Below, in pieces: positions 49,001 through 62,999 of a stretch of DNA of 64,000 nucleotides (the stretch's first letter is position 1; the number at the start of each line of letters is the position of its first letter). The notes beneath the pieces are model-generated. The model saw only the letters and a list, made by a program, of their open reading frames with translations, did no database searches and had not been told where the DNA came from. The translations under genes were made by a program, and so were the position numbers. Source of the DNA: Hirsutella rhossiliensis (lineage: Eukaryota; Ascomycota; Sordariomycetes; Hypocreales; Ophiocordycipitaceae); NCBI RefSeq assembly GCF_020360975.1, contig NW_025408672.1:1488001-1552000 (forward strand). The letters are read 5' to 3'.

Positions 49001-49476
49001 TCTTATAAAGAGAGATATAAGAAGTATATATAAAATATATAAAGGTAAAATTAAAAGTAAGGGATCGGATAAGTAAGGTAAAGATATTTAATTCTTATAA
49101 AGTAGTAATTATAATAAGGGGGTAATTATTATATTACCTTAATTCTCCTTCTTTCCTTTATCCTATACCCCTTTTTATACCTATTTAGTATCTTAATTAA
49201 TAAAGAAGATCTTACTTAAAGAAGCTATTTATATCTTTTTAACTACTAAGCTTTTTACTAGTTTTTCCCCTTCTTTCTAACCGTTATTAGTATATCCGTC
49301 TTATCTTTTACTACCTCTATAAGAAGCTATTACTACTTCTACTTCCCCTCTTACCCTTACCCTTCTCTTTATACCTCCTTTTAGCTCCTTCCTTAAAACC
49401 TATTTTTTAGCTTCCTTAGTCCCTCTTACTAAGGGATATCTCTAAGAACTATAAAATTAAGCTACGCTTTACGATA
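49001..49476 (-). repeat. 3' LTR of B-outer
   Basis: Reverse complement of the B LTR, inserted in the right arm of the palindrome. The left flank gttat (48996-49000) is one side of the target site; the other side is lost with the truncation. Confidence 0.82.
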
Positions 49477-50255
49477 TACCCCCTTAACTATAGCTTACCC
49501 TTATAGTAAGGGTATAGCTAATATAGCTTTTAAGCTAGTAAGCGTATAAAGGAGGTTCTTAGCTTTATATTTATCCCTTTACTTAAGGAAAGTAAGGGCT
49601 CTTTTAGGTCCCTAGGCTCTTTTAGACCTACTTAAGGAATAGGGGCCTAAAAAAAGGATAGTCCTATAAGAAAGGGGGCCTTCTTAAAAGGGAGAAACCT
49701 AATTAAAATAAGGGGCCCTTTAAAGGGAAGACCTACTCCCTCTTTTTAGCTATAGACGTTACCTTCTTATATAGGCTATTAGCTCCTCTTATAGACTCTT
49801 AAGGTAGGCCTTTAAGGATAGCTTCTTATAAACGTCGTTTAGCTTAATTTACTATAAAAAGATAGCTAGCTTTTACTTTAATAAGGGCTTTATAAGACTA
49901 TTAGCTTTTATTAATACTATTAAAACTTAATAAATAGAAATAAGTCCCTTTTAGACCTCTTAGTATAGCTAATACTTATAGATATTAATATACTATAGCT
50001 AGGTTAATAGCTTATTATCTTCCTTTATAAGAATCTATATAGTTTATATATTATTATATTCTATAGCTAATAGGGTTAGAATTTATAGTTAAAGAGATAT
50101 TAGTAGCTAGCTAAGGAAAATAGCTTCCCCTAACGCTTTTAAAAGAGCTAGTAGCTCTACCTTTATACTAGAAGTTATAATAATAGCTTACTTTAAAGCT
50201 CTCTAAGTAATAGTTCCTTTAAAAAGGGATATAATATACCCCTATAAGCTCTTTC

Positions 50256-50713
50256 TCTCGCGAAGAGAGATACGAGAAGTATATATAAAATGCACGAAGG
50301 TAAAATTAGAAGTAAGGGGTCGGATAGGCAGGGCAGAGAGATTTAATTCTTACGGGAGCAGTAATAAAGGTAAGGGAGTAATTATTATATTTCCTTAATT
50401 ATCCTTCTTTCCTCTATCCAACGCCCCTATTTATACCCGTTTAATATCTTAATTAACAAAGAAGATCCTGCTTAAAGAAGCTACTAATGTCCTTTTAACT
50501 ACCGAGCTTTTTACTAGTTTTTTCCTTCCTTTATAGCCGTTTCCGGCATATCCGTCTTATCTCTCGCTACTTATGCTTCCCCTTATGCCCCTACTCTCCT
50601 TCCTATACCTTCTTTTTAGCTCCTTCTTCTATACCGGGTGTTTTTAGCTTCCTTGGTCCCTCTTACCAAGGGATATCTTCGAGAACTACGAAATCAAGCC
50701 ACGCTTCGCGACA
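50256..50713 (-). repeat. 3' LTR of B-inner
   Basis: 458 bp. Shorter than the 487-bp LTR of Copia B through internal deletions, the same length as its partner at 56051-56508. Confidence 0.88.
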
Positions 50714-50999
50714 TACCCCCTTAGCTATAGCCTGCCCTTATAGTAAGGGCATAGCTAATATAGCTTCGGGCTAGTAAGCGTATAGAGGAGGTTCTTAGCT
50801 CTATACTTCTCCCTTTACTCGAGGAAAGCAGGGGCCCTTTTAGGTCCCTAGGCTCTTTTAGACCTACTTAAGGAAAAGGGGCCTAAGAGGGGAAAGTCCT
50901 ATAAGAAAGGGGGAAAAACCTAATTAAAATAGGGGGCCCTTTAAAGGGAAAAGCCTCTTCCTTTTCTTCGGCTATAAACGTTACCTTCTCGTACGGGCT

Positions 51000-53900
51000 A
51001 TTAGCTCCTCTCGTAGACTCTTAAGGCGGGCCTCTAAGGATAGCTTCTCTTAAACGTCTTCTAGCCTAATTTGCTATAAGAAGATAGCTAGCTTCTACTT
51101 CGGCAAGGGCTTCGTAAGACCGTCGGCTTTTATTAATGCCGTTAGAACTTAACGGACGGAAATAAGTCCCCTTTAGACCTCTTAGCATAACTAATGCTAG
51201 TAGATATCGATATACCGTAGCCGGGTCGACAGCTTACTATTTTCCTCCGTAAGAATTCGTATAGTCTATATATTATCGCATTCTATAGCTAACGGGGACG
51301 GAATTTATAGTCGTAACGATATTAGTAGCCGGCTAAGGAAAATCGCTTCTTTTAACGCTTCTAAAAGAGCTAGTAGCTCTGCCTCTATACTCGAAGTTAT
51401 AACGGTAGCTTGTTTCGAAGCTCTCTAAGCAATAGTTCCTCTAAAAAGGGATATAATATACCCTTATAAGCTCTTTCTATCTAAGGAATTATCTATAAAG
51501 GACGAATCGCTCGAATAAAGGAAGATTTCGGCAGCTTATTTCCTTCCCTGCCCTCCTAGGCGTAGACTATATAATCTCGTTAAATAGAGATAAAGGATAG
51601 CTCTATCTACTACTTCTTAATACCTAGGGCTAGGATTATAGTTATGCCTAGCTAGCCGGGAGACCGTAAAAGAGATATCCGGTTTAATAGAAATAGCTAA
51701 AAAAAGCAGGGAGCCTACCTTCTATTAATATTAGTATTTCTCTTGCTCCCTAGCTTAAAAGAACGGATTAGGTAAAAGCTCTTCGTCTAATATAGGCGTA
51801 GAGGGAAGCTTCTTATCGAGGGAATTAAGGAGGAATTTATAAGCGACCTTATCGATATAGGCATCCTAGGTAAGCTAGATAGTCCGTTAGGACCTATTCC
51901 GAAGGATTCGTATCCCTAGGAACCACTTTAGCTCCCCTAGCCTAGTTATCTTATACCTTTATTATAGGCCTTGTATAGCCTCCCTAGTAGTAACTTCTTC
52001 CTCTTTTAGGTACGCTTAGATAATATCGTCGACGTAGAAGAAGACCGTGATTTTACCCTTCTATATTATACACGGTTCCTAAGGGACTTTCTTAAAGCCT
52101 AGGGCTTCGAGGGAACCTATTAAATGCTATTGCTAAAGAAGGGGTAATCTTCGTAATCTATATAGAGCTTTCTTAAGCCGTAGAACCTTTCCTAGCTATT
52201 AGAAGCTTAGTAGAAGGCGTATATAGATAACTTCTTCTTCCTTAAGTAGGTAGTTAATAAAGGCGTTAACTATATCTATTTAATCGAGTTCGAGGTCGAA
52301 TTCTACTGCTATAGCTATAAGGGTCCGAAAAGACATCCCTACTAGGGTAGTTGCCCTAGTAAGAAGATCCCCTTTTTCCTGCTAGTTCCCGTAGATAACT
52401 AGCCGGGCTTTATACTTTTAAAGGAAGCCGTGTTTATTAGTTTTATAGATAAAGACCTACTTATAGCTAAGGACCTATTTTCCTCTTGCCTTTTCCTTAA
52501 GGACTTCTTCGAAAGACCCTATCTCTTCGTATAAGGCTAGGTAGTCTTTCTAGGCCTAGAAAAACTAGTCTCTAAAGGGGTGTCTTTCTAGCTGCTTCTA
52601 GTTTACTAGTAGGTCCGGGAGGTCTCTTTTATATACCTTCCTTGCTAATATTAGCTTAAATAGCCGGCCTACTATAAACGCTCCGTAGGAACTATCTTCT
52701 ATTAGCGTTAGGTAGAAGTCGGAAAATCGGTCGAAATAGGGGAGAAACTAGTCTTCTTTCGTATCGGGCCCTATACCTTCCTTTACTTCTCGAAGCAGGG
52801 ATAAAAAGGCAGCCGGGTAATCCTTCGAGAGAGGTGCCTTTCCTACCCCCTTAGGGGTCGAGACGGGAAGACTAACTAAAAAAGCTACTTATAGATCTTC
52901 TTCTTATTCCGTAAGAGGAGGCATAGGGAGGTAGGCGTATTCTAGCTCTACTGCTTTCCTATAGTCTCCTTCTTTATCTAGATTATCTAATCTAGCAGCT
53001 TCTTCTTCTTCGAAGTCGGCGTTATCCTTAACTACTTCGACGTCGGTTTCTTCGTCTATTTCCTAGTTTAGGACCTCTTCTTAAGACTATTAGGAAGGGG
53101 GGATTTAGATCTTTTAAATTAGCTAACGTTATATAAGTAAGAGGGGCTATTAATCCTTCTTTCCGTCGAAGAAGCTAGATTTATCGAAAATTATATCCCT
53201 AGTCGAAATAACCTTCTATAGAAGAGGCATCTAGATCCGGAAGATATTCGTAGAATTATACCTAACGAGGTAACTAATAAAGGCTCTAGGATTAAGCTTT
53301 TTTTCTTCTTCCTTTTTAGCTATGCATCGGTAGTTATTATATATACCTTATAGCCGTAGGCACGAAGGTAGGCTAGCGAGGCCCTCTTCTTCGTAAAGAG
53401 CTCGAGGGGGGATTTCTAGTCTATTCCTTAGGTCTTAAAAAGGGTCTCTAGGTCCCTATAGTCCCTTAGTCCCCTAGGGTCCCTTAGGGTCCGGTTCTAA
53501 AGGTAATAGGCGGTCTTAACGACTTCCCTCTAAAGGTCGTATAGAAGCTTTATAGTAAGTCTTATCGTATAGGCCCTTTCTATTATAGCACCCCCTAATC
53601 TTTCTACCCCTCCGTTCTAGGCCTAGGTATTCGGTGCTAGGGAGTAAATGCCCTTTCGAAGCTAATTTAAGATATCCTTCGTAAATAGCTCTCCGTTAGA
53701 CCGTATCTTTTTTACCTTATAGCCGAAGTAGGATTTTATTTAGTTAACGAAGTCCCGGAGGGCAAACTAGTTATACTTACTTAGGTAGGTCTATAAGAAA
53801 TAAGGGAAAACTATCCTTAAAAAAGCGTCTATAAAAAACATTACCCTAACGAAGCTTTCCTAATCCCTAGAGACGTCGGTCTAGTCGACCTAAATTTCCT

Positions 53901-55940
53901 TATACGGCTGGTCCGGCCGTAAAGGCGTTCGTTTAGAAATTCGTCTCCTAGTCTTCCCTTAGCCGCAGTATTCGCATTCGACGGTCTTTAGGCCCCTTAT
54001 TCGTACGCCCTATTATTGGCCTAGCTTATATAAAGCTAGGGGGCCTAGGTAACTAAGTCGTGCGTACTAAAGAAGACCGTCTCCTTAGGCTGCCGGAAGA
54101 GGGTCTTTTATAGTAGACCTATTCCTCTTAGTAGGGAAAGCTAACTTCTCGAGAGATTCCTTCCTAAGGATAGGTCGGAATTTAAGAATAAATTAACCGA
54201 ATTTTTCCTCGATAAGCCTAATAGCCTAATTCTTCTAGACTAGCCTTATAGGCTTAGACGTTATATCCTAGAAGATTCCTTCCTCTCGAAGAAAGCGGAA
54301 GGAAATTAGGCTCGTTAAAAATCCAGGGCAAAAAGCTACCCTTTTTCGTCGAAGAATTCGTATAGATCCGTTAGGTAATTTCATCGTAAAATTCACCCTT
54401 CCGTATCCCTCTATCCGTATAGTTAATTCCCCGGCAATAAGATATTCCTTTCGTGCCTTCTTAAAGGACCGGAATCGTAAGAGTATATTATAGATATCGA
54501 GGGAAGCACTAGAGTTAAGGATAGCTGATTTTCGTAGGGGATAATTAGAGGGCTCTAATAGTTAGTTTTAGCCTTATTAATCTATAGGGAAGACGAAGGC
54601 CGGATTTACTATACTAACGATTTTCCCTTAAATTTGCGGCTTAAATAAGGGCAGCGGCGTTAGTTACTATTTTTTAGTAACCCGAATCTCGTCTATCTTC
54701 TTCTATAACAAGGGGTCCTCCTTAAGAGACTATTATACTATTTCTCGTAGCCTCTTTAAAGGGTTAATTCCTTTAGGTCGGTTTTCCTCGAAGACCTACT
54801 AGCAGTCTTCTAGCCGATAGGGCTTTTTATATACTTAGTAGGTAGGTCGATTCCTTCTCGTTCGTTTCTTCGAGGAATCCTCGTCCCGGTCCGGAAGGTC
54901 TGCTTAAAACCCCCCCCTTTTTACCCCTTATTGCTAATTTTAACGAAGAGGTTCGATTTCGACTAGTTCCCTGATTTTTCGACTAACGGACTAAAAGGTC
55001 TATTAGGGGACTAGTCGGGCCGGTCTAACTAACGGGACCGGGGCCGGGCCCGGAGCAAGAGGCGGAGCCGGGGCCGGGCCTACGGCAGCCGTTAAAGACA
55101 GTGTTAATGCTCTCGAGGGAGGTAGAGCCGAAGGAGCAATAGCCGCAACAGCAGTAGCGGGGGCCGCAGCAGCTGCAGGTCGAGCCGTTTAGGTCGAGTG
55201 CTAGCTACGAAGGAATAAGACTGCTTACTATTATACTCTAGCAGCCTCTTCGTCTAGTTCCTAGCTAGCCTCTTAAAAGATAGTCGAGTAACCGTTACTA
55301 ATAGGCTTTATTAGTAGAGATATATCCTATAGCTACTAGCCGGAAAGAGCTTCTATAAGGAAGTATTAGTTAGCTTCCTCGAGGATTTCTTCCTACTTAG
55401 CTAGCTACGAAGAAGCTAGTAGGTTCCTAGTAGAAAAGGCTCCTAGGTAGGCCGTATAGGTCTTCCTAATACGGTTAGTTATATAACCTCTCGAGGGAGC
55501 TATCGAGGTCTCGAGCTTTAAAAGCTACTACTTAGGAGTCTCTTCCTCTTAAAGAGAGATTAGCTTTACGGCACTAACGGATTCCGTTATCGCCGTACGA
55601 GCAGCCGTTAATAGCTTCGTTTCGTAGAAGTATTCCTTTCGGTAACTCTCGTAGTCGCCTAAGGTAGCAGAAAAAGCTCTCTATTATATAGAGGTTAGCT
55701 TAGAGAAGAGGGTAGCTCCCTCTATAAAGTCCATTGCCCTAGGATAAAGAAGGGGCTCGAGAGGGTCCTACTTATTAGAGAAGACTAAATTATAGATAGT
55801 TCTATCTATATAAGCCCGTAGCTCCTTTACCTACTTATCCTAATCTTAGGGCTCTATAAGAATCGTCCTACGGACTATAGGGATAGTAAAGGAGTCGATT
55901 TTCGTTATCGTTACGGGGAAAGGTAGAAAAGTCAGTTAAA
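51000..55940 (-). pseudogene. B-inner gag-pol, stop-interrupted
   Basis: Reading the minus strand gives the same polyprotein as Copia B: gag near 55830-55250, Ala/Pro-rich linker near 55190-55050, integrase near 54100-53150, reverse transcriptase with an intact YVDD near 52022-52045, and RNase H near 51550-51320. TAG/TAA stops in Gln or Trp positions interrupt it. RIP damage is intermediate between Copia B and B1. Confidence 0.82.
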
Positions 55941-56050
55941 AATCGGCTTTTCTAGTAAGAGGGGTAAAAGGAAGCTACGAGGGATATAAGAAAGGTGCCT
56001 TTTATAGCAGCCGGAAGGTATAGGAATACTATTCCTCCCGGGCTTATAAC

Positions 56051-56508
56051 TCTCGCGAAGAGAGATATAAGAAGTATATATAAAATGCATAAAGGTAAAA
56101 TTAGAAGTAAGGGGTCGGATAGGCAGGGCAGAGAGATTTAATTCTTATAGGAGCAGTAATAAAGGTAGGGGAGTAATTATTATATTTCCTTAATTGTCCT
56201 TCTTTCCTTTATCTAACGCCCTTATTTATACCCGTCTAGCATCTTAATTAATAAAGAAGATCCTGCTTAAAGAAGCTACTAATGTCCTTTTAACTACCGA
56301 GCTTTTTGCCGGTTTTTTCCTTCCTTTATAGCCGTTTCCGGTATATCCGTCTTATCTCTCGCTACTTATACTTCCCCTTATGCCCCTACTCTCCTTCCTA
56401 TACCTTCTTTTTAGCTCCTTCTTCTATACCGGGTGTTTTTAGCTTCCTTGGTCCCTCTTACTAAGGGATATCTTTAAGAACTATAAAATTAGGCTATGCT
56501 TTGCGATA
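56051..56508 (-). repeat. 5' LTR of B-inner
   Basis: 458 bp. Its left edge tctcgcgaag adjoins the primer-binding site at 56037-56050; its right edge is ctttgcgata (intact form cttcgcgaca). Confidence 0.88.
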
Positions 56509-57262
56509 CTTTCTATCTAAGGAATTATCTATAAAAGATAAATCGCTTAAATAAAAGAAGATTTTAGTAGCTAATTTCTTTCTTCCTTACCCTCTTAAGT
56601 ATAGACTCTTTAATCTCGTTAAATAAAGATAAGGGATAGCTTAGTCTATTACTTCTTAGTACTTAAGGCTAGGATTCTAGTTATACCTAGCTAGCTAGGA
56701 GACTATAAAAGTATATCTAGTTTAATAGAGATAGCTAAAAAAAGTAAGGAGCCTACCTTTTATTAGTATAAGTATTTCTCTTACTTCTTAGCTTAAAAAG
56801 ATAGATTTAGTAAAAGCTCTTTATTTAATATAAGCGTAAAAGGAAGCTTCTTATTAAGGGAGTTAAAAAGGAATTTATAAGCGACCTTATCGATTTAAGC
56901 GTCCTAAGTAAGCTAGATAGTCTATTAAGATCTATTTTAACGGATTTATATCCCTAAGAACTACTTTAGCTCCCTTAGCTTAGTTATCTTATACTTTTAT
57001 TATAGGCCTTATATAGCCTCCTTAGTAGTTACTTCTTCCTTTTTTAGGTAGGCCTAGATAATATTATTAATATAAAAGAAGACTATAATTTTACCTTTTT
57101 ATATTATATATAGTTCTTAAGGGACTTTCTTAAAGCCTAGGGCTTTAAAGGAACCTATTAAATACTATTACTAAAAAAGGGATAATCTTTATAGTCTATA
57201 TAAAGCTTTCTTAAGCTATAGAACCTTTCTTAGTTATTAGAAACTAAGTAAAAGGTATTTTA

Positions 57263-60200
57263 ATAAGGATAAAGGTATATACTTAAAGTATATATAGTAT
57301 ACGGCTAAGGATTAATAAAGTAATTAACTATATAATTATTTAATTATCGGTCTTATATATAGCTCTAAGGGTCTTAGGTTATTAATATAAGTCTTAGAGA
57401 TTTCTTTACTCTATACCTTTTTATCTTTATTAAAGTCGCGTAACTAATAGCCTTTACTTTAAAGGGGAAAAATAAAAATTTAAATTAACTATAATTAAGG
57501 AAGATACTTAATTAAATAATTAAGGTTTTTATAAAGCCTTTAAGTATACTTAGAAGGAAGTTAGATAAGGAGTACTAAGGGTCTTATCCCTTTAATAAGC
57601 TAATATATATAAGGGTATAATCTTACTTATTAAACTCCTTCTTAGCGACTTTCTAACCTAAGATACTAATAAAAAGGGTATAATAATAATAGGTAAGGCT
57701 CTCTTTCTAAGTATATAAGTAAGTAAATAAACTATCGATAAAACCTTTCTCCTTTATTATAATCCCTTCCCTTTATATTATTTATTCCTCCCTTTACCTA
57801 TAAGCTATTTATTTAGCTCTTTCCTATCTTTACTTATATACTTCCTTCTTTAAATAATTATCTACTACCCTTTATATACGCTCCTAAGTATTCGCGCTTA
57901 TTATTTTTAAGGGCGTTAAGGAAATAAAGTAGTTAGCGTCTTTACTAGTCTATAGCTTTAAGTATAGCTAGATTAAATAAGCTATAGAGTCTTATAGACT
58001 AATTATTATTACGTTGCTAATAGTCCTATATAAATATATAGAATTATAGTCGTTAATATCCTAGTAGTAGTTTTAATATATTCTTAGGTTTTTAACTCTT
58101 TTAACTTAAGAGGGTTTAAAGCTTAGTATAAACCTTATAAGGACTATAGCTAGAGAGGCTATTACTATACTTTATTTTTAAGGAGTAATAGGGCGCGCCG
58201 TAGGCGTTACTAAAGTTTTTAGCCTTAAGGTAATTAACTAAGCGCCTAGTAATTTTAGAGTCCTAGGGCGAGTTAGTAGCCGCGCTATCTACCTTTCTTC
58301 CCTACTAGCTTCTTATTAAGTTATTAGTAAGAGTATAGTTATAAGTCTTTTACTCCTTTATATATTTAAAGGAGTTATTAGTAATAGGCGAGGAGTAAGC
58401 TTAATTAGCTATATATTTAAGGGGGAAAATAAAGGTATTATTTCTATATAAATAAAAGGACTAGTAAGGGCGCTTAGCTCTTTCTTTTATAGACTTTAAG
58501 GTAGCGATCCTATCTTAAGGCTACTTAGGGAAAGGCTACTTAGTTTAAATAAAGAGCTTAATTTAGTTAACGCTTAAAGTAATAAAGGTCTAGGCCTATT
58601 TTTAATTCCTATTAGCGTAATTAAATAGTTAGGGGTCTTTTTAAGGAAGAGTTTTATAAAGAAACCGCGTATAGCTTAAGCGATTAGGTTAGGTTACTCT
58701 ATAAAGGTAGCTAGTATAGTTAGCTCTTTTCTCGCTCTCCTTACTATATAAGCTAGTTTTATATCTTTTTAAAGTAGTAGTTTTTATTTACTAGGCCTAT
58801 CTTAAAGGTTAACTACCTTTAGGACTTTTTAAAGGTCTTATTTTTCTTAATCTCCTAGGATAATATAGTTATATTAGTAAATCCGTTTATACCTAGGAAT
58901 CCTTATAAGAAAGACTCTACTAAAAGTTATTAAACCTTAATTAAATAGTATCCTTTATAGTCGTTTAACCTTACTATTAAACTACTAAGAAACTCCGCTA
59001 CCCTATAATATTACTTATATATAATTAAGTTTATTTACTATAATAGCTTAGATTCTATATATTAGCCTATTAATATAGCCTTTTATACTTATCCTCTTAT
59101 TTAGCTTAAAGAAATACTAGTCTTAGTATAAGATTTTATTTATTTATAGGGCTTCTTATATTACCTTATACCTTTACTTTAGAATTACTTTAACCTTTAA
59201 GTATTACTACTTAATTATCTTAAAGTATAGCTTAACTATACCTTTAACTTAGTATTAGATTATTATTAAAGCTAAGTAGCTATATTCCTACCCTTCTTAC
59301 TAAGCGGTATTAGGGACTAGCGTATAAGTAAAGTTATAAAGAACTTAAAGGATATAAAGAAACTACTACTATACTTATAAGAATATATAGAGTTTAGTAT
59401 ACCGTCCCTCTTTCTAAGTATTAAAAATAACTAAGTTTCCTTCCTTATAGTTTTAAAGGAACGCTCCTTAGTAAAGTCCCTTTTTATTTAGTCCTACTAA
59501 AAAGTTAATAACTTTAGTTATATACCTTTATTTATATATAAAGCGACTAAGGTTAAAGGTAAGAGCGGTAAACTTAATTAAATACTCCCTATCTTTTAAG
59601 TATTTATAGTACTTTATATATTTATCTTTTATATCTTTAATAGGTTCCCCTTAATAGTTAGTATAAACTAATAATAAGTAAGGTAAAAGGTATACGATAT
59701 TCTTTATACCTTTTATTAAGATCTTAATTATCGTGCTAAGGCTAAAGCTTATAGCTTATTATTTATTATTAGCTTTATAAAGAAAGTTATATACGTTAAT
59801 AATATACTTTTCTTAGTAGGCCTTATTCCTAGTAAATCCGTTTATCTTTTTAACGCCCTTATATATTATCTAAGCGTCTTTAAAAGGAATATCCTACTAT
59901 TTAATAGGGCCTATTAGTATTAAGTACTAACGATCTCTATAAATATATTAAAGAGGTTACTTTTACTTATAAACGTCTTATTAGTCTTAGTTTATAAACT
60001 TTTCCTTATCTTTAACGTAGAAGCGCCCTTTACTACCTTTTACTTTAACTTTACTATAATAAGTAAGTAAAATAAAGCTCTTACTCTTAAATAGTAGTAC
60101 GCTAAAGAAAATAGCGGTATTCTTAAGGAGGTTTATAGCTAGGCCTAGGATACTATTTAGGTTCGCTACTATATCTTAGGAAAGGGTAAAGTAAGTAAAA

Positions 60201-60369
60201 GAAAGAGAGAAGTTAAGATTAAATAGTTAAGGTAAGTAGTTTTAAGTTATAACGCTAAGAGGCTAAAAGGGTTATATATATATATATATATAAGAGTTAT
60301 ATTAGTAGAGGGGATCGTTATAAGTAAGGAAGCGTATAAAGTATATATATATATATATAAAAGGAAGAA
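57263..60369 (+). other. RIPed sequence with long low-stop frames, unclassified
   Basis: Plus-strand frames at about 58100-58900 and 59380-60030 have far fewer stops than expected for such AT-rich DNA, and the stops are mainly TAG/TAA. This suggests a decayed protein-coding element (segments such as ARAITREAITILYF-like text near 58140 and FKERSLVKSLF-like text near 59450). I cannot assign either to a family. A (ta)n tract lies at about 60268-60292 and another at 60340-60360. Confidence 0.4.
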
Positions 60370-62999
60370 AAAGGAAGGAAGAAAGAGGGTATAGTAAGAG
60401 GAATAAATAGTTATTAAAGCGCGCGGTTATTAGTTACTTTAGCTAGCCTTTATAGTAGTAAGGTCTTAAGCGCATTTAAGGGTTACGCTTAAATAGCTTC
60501 TTTTACTAGTTATTAATTAAAGAGCTATTTAATCTTTACCCTTTTCTTCCCTTCTTTACTCTTTTTATTCCTTTTTTTCCTTTTTTCTTCTCTATCTTTT
60601 TTATTTCTTTAGACCGCTACCTCTTATCTTCTTCTTTTATAACTACCTCTTCTTCCTTATTATATCTTATAAGACCGCTAAACTTAAAACTAAAAAGCTA
60701 TTAAATATTATTAACCTTTCTTTAACTACTTTTCTATAACCTTCCTTTATTACTACTACTTTTCTTACTTAGAATTATTATATTAAGGTCTTTCCTCTTT
60801 ATATAAAGTACTTTTAAGTAATAACTATCTAACTTATTTAATCTCGCTTAGCTCGTTTTAACTATCTTCTTTTATAGATCTATAGTTACTTTAAGACCTA
60901 GGTCTATAGTAATAATAATATCGGTTACTAAGGGTTTTTAATTTATATAGAAATTGCCTTTTAGTTATAGGTTTTATTAAAAGCTCTTAATATCGTTAGG
61001 ATTAAAGTATACGGTCGCTCTCCTTTCTCTTACTTTCTTAAGAGTATACTAGGTCGGTATAATTAAATCGTCTTCTATACCCTTTATTATAGACGTTAGC
61101 TAGTAACCTATATCCCTATAAAAATTACTTATCTATATAGATACTTCTTTTCTTAGCTTAGTTTAAAGTAGTAAGAATACTCTTAAGTAGTCTTAATTAC
61201 TTTATATAGAACTTATAACCCTTACCTTTATTAAGGGTATATTTAAACTTATTAAATAACTATAACTTCTACTTATAAGTATATTATATTTCCTTTTTAT
61301 AAGTATATCTCTCTTTTAAGTATTACTAGTAGCTCTTATACTAACTATATTTAGGATTTAACTAAGGTACTTATTTATAAATAGCAACACTTCCTTAAAT
61401 ATTATAGAGCTACTTATAACCTTAATAAATTTACTAACTATATATATAGTTATAATTTCTATACTAACCTTAAGATTAAAATTTTTTATAATAAGTATAT
61501 GAGTAATAAAACCGCCCTTTATCTTCTTTATAATATCCTTAATCCCTTTAGTCTTACTAAGGATTTAAAGGAAGGGGAGGAAATTAACCTTATACTTATT
61601 TTACCTAAAAAGAGATTATATAGGTTTAATAAGCTCTCTCTTAAGTAATAATTAAATAGTCTTAAAGTTCGCTTTATAGTAGTCTATAATAAGTTTACTA
61701 AGAGTAAGTAGCTTTATTTAATCGCTATCTTTAATAGTAAAAGTTTTTCTCTTAAGGTTATATACGTTTAATTTAGTAAGTCGAAAATATATTAAAATAT
61801 ATTTTATAAGCGCGTTTATTTTCGCTATAGTAAGTCTCTCCCTTTATAATAAAGAATAAATATCCTTATTTATAAAGTAAAAAATCCTATTTTTAAAAGA
61901 AGTAAGTAGTAAAAATATCCGCTTTCTTATTTTATTATTTAATTATATCTTTATTTATCTTCTTTAAGGTAGTAAAGGGTAGGTTATTATTAAGGAAGGG
62001 TAGGAAATATTATCTTTATTTACTTAGGAAGCTTTAAGTAGTAAATTTAAAAAGATAAAGTAGTAAGTAGGGCGCTTATAAATATCTTAGCTACTATAGT
62101 TATCCTTTAATTAAATAGTTAGATAGTGCCTTAGTTATTAATTAGGTTTTAGCATACTTCTTATAATAGTTATAGATTTTTTATCTTTACTACCTTTTCT
62201 TCCTTAGCTCCTTTTTACCTCTTTCTTTTCTTATTAAATTAGCGTTTTTAAGGCTCTTATATAAAGATCCCTTTTTACTTTACTAAGTTATAATAGCTAA
62301 ACCTCGATCGTATACCTTAGGCCTTTCTTAGGTATTTATAGTCGCTTTTCTTTCTCTTCTTAGCTTTAATCCTTCTAAGGTTTATTAAGGAGTCTTTATA
62401 ATTATAGTACTATTTAATCTAAGGCTTCCCTACTTAATAAGAGTAGTAAATTATCTACTTTATCTATTATTTCTTCCTTCCTCCTTTTATTAAGAGTAAT
62501 CTTATCTTAAAGTAACTAGTTATCTTTAGTAAAGTACTACTAACCTTTCTTATCCTTTTTAAACTTCTTTAAATACTCTCTTAGAATTATCCTATTAAGT
62601 ATAATTCTATTTAAAGTCTTAATCTTATATGCCCTAAACTACTTTAAGCGCGATACTACTTAAAGGGGACCGTTTTACTTTATTTAATACTTAGCTTACC
62701 TCCTTAGATTATTTAATCGTCTTATATTAAATAGTAAGATAAGGTCTTTAAGTTATAGGCTTTCTTTCTTTATTATATACTTACTAGCTTTATCTATCCT
62801 CTTTACTAATAGATTTTAATATCTTATTACTTTTTTCTTAGCTTTCTTTATATCTCTTTCTTTTCTTTTTAAAACTTATACTTATACTTTAAATAATTCT
62901 TCTCTTAACTTTACTTTATCTTAGTTAATTAGTTACTAAGTTAAGTATTTTACTTTAAGAGGTAGTACTAGTTCTTATTTATATAGTAAGTAGAAAGCT
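60370..62999. other. RIPed sequence, partly the 3' side of Gypsy-F, otherwise unclassified
   Basis: The right part probably contains sequence downstream of the Gypsy-F integrase on the minus strand. On the plus strand a frame with few stops runs from about 60830 to 61790 (for example LNPFSLTKDLKEGEEINL near 61540). It is either a separate decayed gene or an antisense frame. No LTR was recognised. Confidence 0.4.

Larger units (their letters stand above)
50256..56508 (-). mobile_element. Complete nested Copia B copy ('B-inner') with CTTTC target duplication
   Basis: A 6253-bp element with two 458-bp LTRs (50256-50713 and 56051-56508), flanked by a perfect 5-bp duplication ctttc (50251-50255 and 56509-56513). 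It sits inside the RNase H region of B-outer, whose sequence continues exactly across it. The 3' LTR keeps the canonical cttcgcgaca edge. The primer-binding site (complement of cccgggcttataac, 56037-56050) and the aggaat/attcct hairpin are retained. Confidence 0.92.
49001..57262 (-). mobile_element. Truncated Copia B copy ('B-outer'), split by a nested Copia B
   Basis: The 3' LTR is at 49001-49476 (left edge tcttataaag, right edge ctttacgata), followed on the right by the purine tract complement and RNase H sequence to 50255. The element resumes at 56514 and runs to about 57262 in the reverse-transcriptase region (YINNII near 57060-57075), where similarity stops. The 5' half is absent. It is strongly RIPed. 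Confidence 0.8.

Noticed and set aside
57263..60369. A Starship-type tyrosine recombinase (DUF3435) or cargo
   Set aside because: I looked for the R...HxxR...Y arrangement in the low-stop frames and found nothing convincing.
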